Below the pieces are notes generated by a model. The model did not search any database and had not been told where the DNA came from. It saw only the letters and a list, made by a program, of their open reading frames with translations. The position numbers were made by a program, and so were the translations under genes. A DNA stretch of 64,000 bases from an uncultured Acidobacteriota bacterium (lineage in GTDB: Bacteria; Acidobacteriota; Terriglobia; Terriglobales; Acidobacteriaceae): the NCBI GenBank assembly GCA_903832055.1, contig CAILAC010000016.1:620001-684000 (forward strand). Direction: 5' to 3'. Below, in pieces: positions 57,576 through 64,000 of this stretch; within the stretch, counting starts at the first letter, position 1; every line of letters begins with the position of its first letter.

Positions 57576-58664
57576 ATGAGGTTACTTTCGGTAGCCGAAA
57601 GACCCTCGCTTATGCCCAAAAGCACCGCTGGAAAACTGAATAATATCCAGGTTTTGCGTGCGTTCGCGGCATGTGTCGTGGTCGTGTTTCACACTGGATT
57701 CGCCTTCCCCGGCATGCACCCGTTCGGCTCGTTTGGCGTGGACGTCTTCTTTGTCATCAGCGGCTACATCATGGCGAGAATTCTGGACGGCAAGAGTGAA
57801 TTCTTCTTCCGCCGCCGCCTGCTGCGCATTGTTCCGCCCTATTGGCTGTTTACGATTCTGCTGTTCCTGGTGGCCCAGCGCTATCCGGCGCTCATGGGCT
57901 CGACACGCGCGAGTATTTCGGAGCTGGTTCGCAGCCTGCTCTTTATTCCTTACGCAAAAGGGAGCAATCTCATCCAACCCCTACTGTTTATTGGCTGGAG
58001 TTTGAATTACGAGATGTTCTTCTACTGCGCGCTCGGGGTGGCACTGCTTTTCACGCGCCGTCACGCCGCTTTGCTCGGCTCTGCGCTGGTGCTCGTGACG
58101 ATGCTGGCGTGCCTGCCTTTGGCCGCAAACACCACCATTGCCACCTTTTACGCGCGCGACATTGTGCTTGAATTCATCCTTGGCGTCCTCAGCTACCTGT
58201 TCTGCCGCTCACTCAGCGCTGATCGTTTGAAGCGGTTGCGCATCCCAGCTCTCGCCGTTTGTCTCTTCAGCGCCGCAGCCCTTGTTGCGATTCAGGCATA
58301 CTTTCCGCAATTTGTGACGTTGCGCGTCCTCTCTCTCGGGGTGCTCTCGCTGCTGCTGGTGACCTCGGCCAGCATGCTTTCTCAGGCCGGTTGGGACACC
58401 AAGTTCGCCCCTGCGGTTCTCGTGGGAGACGCCAGCTACATTCTCTACCTGCTGCACCCTTACTGCGAATACGGTCAGGATCGTGTCCTGGCCAAGCATC
58501 TGCCGTGGCTCCACATCAACACGGCCATCGGCGCTTTCATCGCTGTCAGCCTGTCGATTGCCGTGGCCTGTCTGGTCCACTTCTACGGAGAGCGGCCGCT
58601 GGTCAAGGTGCTGAACAACCGCTTCGGCGGCCACAGACGCTCGACAGAGTTTGCCGCAGCCTGA
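57576..58664 (+). CDS. acyltransferase-3 family membrane protein (OafA/YrhL-like)
   Basis: 362 residues, about ten membrane segments. The N-terminal signature NNIQVLRAFAACVVVVFHTGFAFPG and GVDVFFVISGYIMARIL identify the acyltransferase-3 family, which O-acylates sugars of lipopolysaccharide or exopolysaccharide. Start could be 57576 or ATG 57612. Ends just before the convergent TMEM175 gene. Confidence 0.93.
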   Translation: MRLLSVAERPSLMPKSTAGKLNNIQVLRAFAACVVVVFHTGFAFPGMHPFGSFGVDVFFVISGYIMARILDGKSEFFFRRRLLRIVPPYWLFTILLFLVAQRYPALMGSTRASISELVRSLLFIPYAKGSNLIQPLLFIGWSLNYEMFFYCALGVALLFTRRHAALLGSALVLVTMLACLPLAANTTIATFYARDIVLEFILGVLSYLFCRSLSADRLKRLRIPALAVCLFSAAALVAIQAYFPQFVTLRVLSLGVLSLLLVTSASMLSQAGWDTKFAPAVLVGDASYILYLLHPYCEYGQDRVLAKHLPWLHINTAIGAFIAVSLSIAVACLVHFYGERPLVKVLNNRFGGHRRSTEFAAA

Positions 58665-58679
58665 AATATCTGTGTTGCC

Positions 58680-59318
58680 TTAAGGTAGGGTCTTTCCGGG
58701 CGCATGCCGCAATCGCGGCGCTATCGCGTAATTCAGCTGCAACAGGACAATCACACCAATGCTCACGTACGTATTCACGATGCAGAGCAGCGCGCCAAAC
58801 GCATACAGACTTTGCGCAATCAGCACCCGGCGCCGGATCGCGGAGCGTACTTCCTCCGGCGTATCTTCCTTGATCATGTCGTTACGGGTCACGTAGGTCC
58901 AGCTCCAATACAACATCACGCCCGGCAGAAATATGTTCAGCCAATACATCACCAGAGCCGTCCGATACGTAATGAACTCAGCCAGGATCGTCGTCGTGAA
59001 AGGCATCAGGGTAACCGAGGCGAGAAACATCAGATGAATCCACGCCAGGTCACGGCTACCATGACGCAGGTGACTCAACTGCGTTTGCTGACCTGCCCAG
59101 AAGATTCCCAGCGTCAAAAAGCTCATCAGGTAGGCAACCCACTCCGGCGCGATTGCCCCCAGCGCCCGCAGCAAGTCTGCCTCTGAGTGAATTGCCCCCA
59201 CCGCCGGTGCATGGATATCAAGCACCAGCAGCGTCATGGCGACAGCAAAAATGCCATCGCTCAGGGCAGACAGCCGCTCCAGGCTACGACCCTGAATCGC
59301 ATTATAAAGAGTGGCCAT
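58680..59318 (-). CDS. TMEM175-type potassium channel family protein (DUF1211)
   Basis: 212 residues. The first helix RLSALSDGIFAVAMTLLVLDI carries the FSD-like pore motif region of TMEM175; several more hydrophobic helices follow. Prokaryotic TMEM175 proteins are tetrameric K+ channels. A small membrane gene lies 10 bases upstream on the same strand. Confidence 0.88.
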   Translation of the reverse strand: MATLYNAIQGRSLERLSALSDGIFAVAMTLLVLDIHAPAVGAIHSEADLLRALGAIAPEWVAYLMSFLTLGIFWAGQQTQLSHLRHGSRDLAWIHLMFLASVTLMPFTTTILAEFITYRTALVMYWLNIFLPGVMLYWSWTYVTRNDMIKEDTPEEVRSAIRRRVLIAQSLYAFGALLCIVNTYVSIGVIVLLQLNYAIAPRLRHAPGKTLP

Positions 59319-59327
59319 ATGTCACAT

Positions 59328-59528
59328 TTACTTGTGCAGCAGGTCGCTGGCAGCCTCATACGGCTGCCGCCGGATGCGCCATACGCCCAACAGAATCAGC
59401 ACGATACCAGCGGTCACTTCCGTCCACAAGTGCCAGTCAACCTTGCCTTTTTCAAAAAGCAAAAAACCCTGAAACAGCGCAAACAGGCCCACTAAAACTG
59501 CAATAACCCCGCGAATCTTGTCGCTCAT
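59328..59528 (-). CDS. small two-helix membrane protein upstream of TMEM175
   Basis: 66 residues: MSDKIRGVIAVLVGLFALFQGF, a short charged loop, then LWTEVTAGIVLILLGVWRIRRQ. Two membrane helices. It is 10 bases upstream of the channel gene, so it is probably co-transcribed. No family recognised. Confidence 0.65.
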   Translation of the reverse strand: MSDKIRGVIAVLVGLFALFQGFLLFEKGKVDWHLWTEVTAGIVLILLGVWRIRRQPYEAASDLLHK

Positions 59529-59715
59529 GAAGGCAGACCTCTCCTATAAAAATTTCCCTTGAAGCGCCAGCCTGATAAGTGGAATGAAAACGGGAATAAG
59601 GTGAAAGTTTGACCAGCCGCTCCGGGAATCCTATCTTCTAACTAAGGTACAGGAAGCTCGAAACGCTGCAACCACCAATTTCGCGCCTTCCATTGCCTTT
59701 TGAGGCCCCAAAATC

Positions 59716-60864
59716 ATGTCCACGCCCTCCGTCTCGCCCGCCGCCCCTGCTCTGAAGCAGACCGCCCTCAACGCCACCTATCGCGCCCTCAAGGCAAAGA
59801 TGGTCGATTTTGGCGGATGGGATATGCCCGTCGAATACTCCGGCCTGACCGCCGAGCACCTCGCCGTCCGCACGGCAGTCGGCCTCTTTGACGTCAGCCA
59901 CATGGGCGAAATCCAGTTTCGCGGTCCCAATTCCCTCGCCGCCGTGCAGCAGATCACCATGAACGACGCCTCGCGCCTTCAGGTCGGCCAGGCCCAGTAC
60001 TCCGCACTGCTGACCCAGGAGGGAACCTTTGTTGACGACATCCTCGTCCACAAGCTCGGCGACAACGACTACCTGCTCGTGGTCAACGCCGGCACCAAAG
60101 ACAAGGACTACGCCTGGATTCGCAAGCTGGTCGGGGCCCAGCCAGGCATCCACATCAGTGATTACTCGCCACATTATTCGCAGCTCGCCATCCAGGGCCC
60201 GCGCGCTGCCGAAACGCTGCAAAAACTCACCACGGTAGACCTCTCGACGATCAAGAATTACTGGTTCACCTTTGGCAAAGTCGCTGGGGTCTACAACACA
60301 CTCATCGCCCGCACAGGCTACAGCGGCGAAGACGGCTTCGAGCTCTACATCCCGTCGGACATCGCGACGACAGAAAAGGTCTGGAACGCCATTCTGGACG
60401 CAGGCGCGGAATTTGGCATACTGCCTTGCGGCCTCGGCGCCCGCAACACCCTGCGCCTTGAAGCCGGCATGCCCCTCTATGGCCACGAAATCACCGACGA
60501 AACCAACGTCTTTGAAGCAGGCCTCGACCGCTGGCTCAAGCTCGACAAGCCGTCCGACTTTCTGGGCCGCGCCGCCTTGCAGGCCATCAAAGACGCTGGC
60601 GGCCCCGCCCGAAAGCTGGTGGGTCTGGAAATGACTGACCGCCGCATCGCCCGCGACGGCTACCCCGTGCTGAACGAAGCAGAAGAGGAAATAGGCATCA
60701 TCACCAGCGGCTCACCGGCTCCCTACCTCAAAACCAACATCGCCTACGCCTACGTGCCGACTGCCGTCGCCCAAAGCAAAGAAGATGTTTTCGTCCAGGT
60801 CCGCGCCAACAAAGTCCGCGCCAAACAAGTCCCCACGCCGTTTTATAAGCGGGCGAAGAAGTAG
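59716..60864 (+). CDS. gcvT: aminomethyltransferase (glycine cleavage T protein)
   Basis: Transfers the methylene group from lipoyl-GcvH to tetrahydrofolate, releasing ammonia. 382 residues. The N-terminal LNATYRALKAKMVDFGGWDMPVEYSGLTAEHLAVRTAVGLFDVSHMGEI, GYSGEDGFELYI and LRLEAGMPLYGHEI are characteristic. First of the glycine-cleavage genes, but 1.4 kb of unrelated genes separate it from gcvH. Confidence 0.96.
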   Translation: MSTPSVSPAAPALKQTALNATYRALKAKMVDFGGWDMPVEYSGLTAEHLAVRTAVGLFDVSHMGEIQFRGPNSLAAVQQITMNDASRLQVGQAQYSALLTQEGTFVDDILVHKLGDNDYLLVVNAGTKDKDYAWIRKLVGAQPGIHISDYSPHYSQLAIQGPRAAETLQKLTTVDLSTIKNYWFTFGKVAGVYNTLIARTGYSGEDGFELYIPSDIATTEKVWNAILDAGAEFGILPCGLGARNTLRLEAGMPLYGHEITDETNVFEAGLDRWLKLDKPSDFLGRAALQAIKDAGGPARKLVGLEMTDRRIARDGYPVLNEAEEEIGIITSGSPAPYLKTNIAYAYVPTAVAQSKEDVFVQVRANKVRAKQVPTPFYKRAKK

Positions 60865-60983
60865 CAGCATCCGTCTAGGTCTTATCAGACATCTCGAATT
60901 GAGACTCTTCGAATCTTATCGCTGGTCTTCTAGATAGTTGCGAGTAAGATTGGAAGCAACCTGATTGGAAGCGAGTCTCTTCA

Positions 60984-61637
60984 ATGCGACAAATGCTGTT
61001 GTCCCTACTTCTTGCATGCAGCACTTTGGTTGCGCAGCAAGCGCCCAAAACAATGACCAAGATGGAGGTAATCCTGCAAGCATCCGATGTCGTTCCAGGC
61101 AGCTTCGCAACGAAACCAAAGGTTATGTATCGCGCTGGAACGAAATACTGCAGAATTGAAGAGTCTCCCGATGAGGAGCATAAGATTCATGGTTTAGTCA
61201 TCATCAGCGAACCCGACGTCTGGATGATCAATTCCGCGGATAAGTCAGGTCGCCATCTGGTCGACTCTGGTCCAACATATAACTGTCGGCTACCCTTGTT
61301 TGACGTAGTGGGACTGATGCTACCTAGCGAGGAAGCAAAGCCAATCTCAGAGCTTGAATTTGGACAGGAGATTGAATTCTTCCAGAGACATGGTGCGACT
61401 CCCCATCCCGGAGGAGTGATGCAGTCCAAGCAGACAACCGCTTACAAATTGCAGTTTGGGGAATCTTCGCTGGGCCTATTCACCTCCGGAACTCCAGAGA
61501 GGCCACTTGCAGTGGCATGGATTCACGGGGGTAAGAACAAGATTTATTGGTTCAGTGGATACGGGCAACTCGATTTTGACGCAAAGCTGTTTGCGAAGCC
61601 GCAGGATGTCAAGGTTGAGGAAGTCAAGCCGCAATAG
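60984..61637 (+). CDS. secreted hypothetical protein between gcvT and gcvH
   Basis: 217 residues with a signal peptide (MRQMLLSLLLACSTLVAQ). The rest has no recognisable family; it contains an aromatic/Gly-rich core (KYCRIEESPDEEHKIHGLVIISEPDVWMIN). Visibly lower in G+C than gcvT and gcvH. Its leader contains nested inverted repeats (see findings). Probably inserted into the gcv cluster. Confidence 0.6.
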   Translation: MRQMLLSLLLACSTLVAQQAPKTMTKMEVILQASDVVPGSFATKPKVMYRAGTKYCRIEESPDEEHKIHGLVIISEPDVWMINSADKSGRHLVDSGPTYNCRLPLFDVVGLMLPSEEAKPISELEFGQEIEFFQRHGATPHPGGVMQSKQTTAYKLQFGESSLGLFTSGTPERPLAVAWIHGGKNKIYWFSGYGQLDFDAKLFAKPQDVKVEEVKPQ

Positions 61638-61842
61638 TCCTCCGCTGCCTGATGGACCTGCACAGCCTCAAACGAAAAGACCTGCTCGACATCTTCGGTT
61701 GCCCCAGCGTCAAATCTGAAGTCGTCAGCGGCAAGCGTGCGCTGAGCAAAGAGCACATCCCCCGCCTCGCAGTCCGATCTCCATTCCCGCAGATTTGCTG
61801 CTGTAATTTCGTCGCGCCGTCAGCATCGCGTACACTACCGCC

Positions 61843-62127
61843 ATGCAATTTCTATCGCTCAGCCGCCGCATTCTTGATAATCCCGCCGCCTTTACCCCTG
61901 AACTTATGGCGCAGGAAACCACCCGCGCCAAAGAACTCTACGCCCTCGGCATCCTCCGCCAGATATGGAAGCGCGGCGACATCCCCGGCGCAACCATCCT
62001 GTGGGAAGCAGAGTCTCTCGGCGAGGTCCGCCAGGCCATACACTCCCTGCCGATTTTCAAGTCGGGCTTGCTCGAAATCGTCGCTCTCGTCCCGCTCGAG
62101 CCCTACCCCGGCTTTGGCCCCGCCTGA
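61843..62127 (+). CDS. muconolactone isomerase-like small protein
   Basis: 94 residues. The C-terminal half (RQIWKRGDIPGATILWEAESLGEVRQAIHSLPIFKSGLLEIVALVPLEPYPGFGP) matches the ferredoxin-like fold of muconolactone delta-isomerase/YciI-type proteins. Catalytic role unclear; often in aromatic degradation, but no such genes are nearby. Confidence 0.7.
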   Translation: MQFLSLSRRILDNPAAFTPELMAQETTRAKELYALGILRQIWKRGDIPGATILWEAESLGEVRQAIHSLPIFKSGLLEIVALVPLEPYPGFGPA

Positions 62128-62149
62128 GCAAATCGAATGCAAGGACTCG

Positions 62150-62173
62150 TCATTCTGAATGCGGCGAAGATAC
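62150..62173. repeat. short intergenic repeat related to 34641-34662
   Basis: TCATTCTGAATGCGGCGAAG, start of a segment in the 196-base gap upstream of gcvH, resembles the TCATCCTGAACGAAGTGAAA segment at 34641. A dispersed intergenic element is likely. Confidence 0.45.
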
Positions 62174-62323
62174 TACTTTTCTGATTGACGACCGCCCCTT
62201 GCGCGAGCCACCCGATTTCACCGGGCAAATCCAGTTTTCATCCGCATTTCCGCAGCCACTTCCGCTACCCTTACACTAGAGTTTCACGCTCGAAGACTCG
62301 CGTTCTGAAAGGACCTCGCTCCG

Positions 62324-62716
62324 ATGCCTTATCCGACCCAATACAAATACACCAAAGAGCATGAATGGCTTGACCTCACTGGCGGCGACGGCAGTACTGG
62401 CGTCATCGGCATTACCGACTATGCGCAGAGCACGCTGGGCGACATCGTCTACGTTGAACTGCCCAAGGTTGGCGACTCCGTCACCGGCGGCCAGGTCTTC
62501 GGGTCGGTCGAAAGCGTCAAGGCTGTCAGCGACCTCTATTCGCCTGTCAGCGGCACCGTCACCGAGATCAACGAGGCCCTCAACAGCTCGCCCGACGCCA
62601 TCAACGAAGATGCCCACACCGCCTGGATCATCAAGGTCACCCTCTCTGACCCAGCACAGGTCGCCGCTCTTCTCGACGCCGCAGCCTACGAGGCTTTCAT
62701 CGCCGAAGTTGGCTAG
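62324..62716 (+). CDS. gcvH: glycine cleavage system H protein
   Basis: 130-residue lipoyl carrier of the glycine cleavage system. Lys66 in FGSVESVKAVSDLYSPVSG is the lipoylated residue; preceding motif TVGIT-like segment is GVIGITDYAQSTLGDIVYVELPKVG. Normal length. Followed by gcvPA 129 bases on. Confidence 0.97.
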   Translation: MPYPTQYKYTKEHEWLDLTGGDGSTGVIGITDYAQSTLGDIVYVELPKVGDSVTGGQVFGSVESVKAVSDLYSPVSGTVTEINEALNSSPDAINEDAHTAWIIKVTLSDPAQVAALLDAAAYEAFIAEVG

Positions 62717-62845
62717 GAGCAGCCGCCAGCTCATCACGGGCAAACGCGGCATGGTTCCAAACTGCCAGTGACCGCATCCAATTCGTATCACGCTCATCAG
62801 GAAGGCTTTTAGCCAGAGGCTAGAAGCTCGAGGCTAAAGCTAACC

Positions 62846-64000
62846 ATGCGTTACCTGCCCAAATCCCCCTCTGAACGCGTCGAGATGCTCGATCAAGTCG
62901 GCGCTGCGTCCATCGACGACCTCTTCAAAGTCATTCCCGCCGAATACCGCCTTGAACGCGACCTTGAAATCCCGCGCCAGCACGGCGAGAGCGAGATCAT
63001 CGACTTCTTCAAGGCCGCTGCCGCCAAAAACGGCCTCGTCGGCTATGCCAGCTTCCTCGGAGCAGGCTGTTACCGCCACTACAAGCCGGTGGTCATTGAC
63101 TCGCTCGTACAGCGCGGCGAATTCCTCACCAGCTACACCCCATACCAGGCCGAAATCACGCAGGGGACGCTCCAAGCCATCTTCGAATTCCAGACCATGA
63201 TCTGCGAACTCACCGGCATGGACATCGCCAACGCCAGCATGTACGAGGGCTCGACCGGCGCGGCGGAATCAATCATGATGGCTGCCCGCGTGACAGGTCG
63301 GCACAAGGCCGTCGTCGCCTCAACCGTCCACCCTGAGTACCGCGAAGTCATCGCCACCTACACCCAGCATCAGGGCCTGCCGACGACGGTCGTGGGCTAC
63401 AACGCCGAGACCGGCCGGGTCGACCTCGACGCACTGGCAGCCCAGATTACCGAAGAAACTGCCTGCGTCCTCGTCCAGAGCCCCAACTTCTTCGGCGTCA
63501 TTGAAGACATCCCGGCCATCGCCGAGCTTGCCCACGCCAAAGGGGCTCTGCTCGTCGTCTCCATCGCCGAGGCCATCTCGCTCGGCATCGTCAAGCCCCC
63601 GGTCGAGGCCGACATCGTTTCGCTCGAAGCGCAGTCCTTCGGAGTCGCGATCAGCTACGGAGGCCCCTTCTGCGGCGTCATCGCCACCAAGGAAAAGTAC
63701 CTCCGCCAGATGCCTGGCCGCCTCGCCGGCCAGACCACCGACGCCGACGGCAACCGAGGCTTCGTCCTCACGCTCTCGACGCGCGAGCAGCACATCCGCC
63801 GCGAAAAAGCCACGAGCAATATCTGCACCAACCAGGCGCTCGTCGCCTTGATGGCCACCATCTTCCTCACCGTCTACGGCAAAGAGGGCGTCCGCGACCT
63901 GGCCATCCACAACCTGGCCAAGGCCGACTTCGCGGCGAAAACCTTTGCGGCCCAGCCCGGCGTCAAGCAGCTATTCAGCGGCAGCCCACGCTTCAACGAA
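62846..64000 (+). CDS. gcvPA: glycine dehydrogenase (decarboxylating) subunit 1, 3'-partial
   Basis: N-terminal half of the split P protein. It begins [31 protein letters not shown] and runs on to the window end (385 codons visible); the true stop lies beyond. PLP-fold segments such as [26 protein letters not shown] are present; the PLP-binding lysine belongs to subunit 2, not seen here. Two-subunit organisation is the usual form in many bacteria. Confidence 0.95.
   Translation, partial: MRYLPKSPSERVEMLDQVGAASIDDLFKVIPAEYRLERDLEIPRQHGESEIIDFFKAAAAKNGLVGYASFLGAGCYRHYKPVVIDSLVQRGEFLTSYTPYQAEITQGTLQAIFEFQTMICELTGMDIANASMYEGSTGAAESIMMAARVTGRHKAVVASTVHPEYREVIATYTQHQGLPTTVVGYNAETGRVDLDALAAQITEETACVLVQSPNFFGVIEDIPAIAELAHAKGALLVVSIAEAISLGIVKPPVEADIVSLEAQSFGVAISYGGPFCGVIATKEKYLRQMPGRLAGQTTDADGNRGFVLTLSTREQHIRREKATSNICTNQALVALMATIFLTVYGKEGVRDLAIHNLAKADFAAKTFAAQPGVKQLFSGSPRFNE

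Noticed and set aside
59530-59715. glycine riboswitch upstream of gcvT
   Set aside because: The conserved glycine aptamer core and paired aptamers were not found in the 186 bases before gcvT.
61652-62158. 168-codon open frame upstream of and overlapping the isomerase-like gene
   Set aside because: After about 35 plausible residues it becomes Cys/Ser/Pro noise and overlaps the better-supported gene in another frame.

Overview
The window looks like chromosomal DNA of an acidobacterium, probably of the Terriglobia (Acidobacteriaceae). The reasons are the high G+C, short intergenic gaps, ECF sigma/anti-sigma operons, SBBP-repeat and CRTAC1/ASPIC-UnbV secreted proteins, a DUF885 protein, a GH3 beta-glucosidase and a split glycine decarboxylase. 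This placement is inferred from gene content; no rRNA or tRNA gene is present to confirm it. No CRISPR array, prophage or intact insertion sequence was seen.

Layout. 0-8 kb: a CocE/NonD-type hydrolase (start possibly upstream of the window), a small secreted protein, an orphan ribbon-helix-helix protein, prfA-prmC, a zinc alcohol dehydrogenase, and a cytochrome b / molybdopterin oxidoreductase pair. 7.7-9.4 kb is a small accessory patch: a lone XRE regulator, palindromic repeats, a VapBC toxin-antitoxin pair with an operator-like palindrome, and a parS-like site inside a hairpin. 9.4-12.6 kb: a heat-shock unit (hsp20-clpB) with a HAIR-like operator and an internal stem-loop. 12.7-16.3 kb: a partner-switching cassette (PP2C phosphatase, anti-sigma kinase, STAS antagonist) and a sugar:H+ symporter. 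16.5-25.8 kb: an MbfA-like ferritin/VIT1 fusion, an unknown lipoprotein pair, protoporphyrinogen oxidase, two tandem CRTAC1-family proteins and an HGSNAT-like membrane acyltransferase. 25.9-30 kb: a GH3 enzyme and a DUF885 protein.

30-36.8 kb: a SIMPL protein, a first ECF sigma/anti-sigma/membrane-protein operon, GNAT and hexapeptide acyltransferases, a site-2 protease-like peptidase and a YihY/BrkB protein. 37-47.6 kb: pyruvate kinase, a zinc-ribbon membrane protein, a 1059-residue SBBP-repeat protein, mutL, an AlkZ-related protein with a long basic tail, and cmk. 47.7-52.4 kb: a tightly coupled five-gene ECF sigma / anti-sigma / LiaF-like membrane operon, the best candidate here for a little-described system. 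52.7-59.5 kb: glgC, small conserved membrane proteins, the large subunit of a methylmalonyl-CoA-type mutase, an acyltransferase-3 protein and a TMEM175-type channel. 59.7-64 kb: glycine-cleavage genes gcvT, gcvH and gcvPA (cut by the window end), with two unrelated genes inserted between gcvT and gcvH.

Common themes are envelope and stress regulation (two ECF modules, partner switching, heat shock), polysaccharide and secreted-protein functions typical of soil acidobacteria, and housekeeping genes. Functions come from recognisable motifs and family knowledge; no database search was possible.
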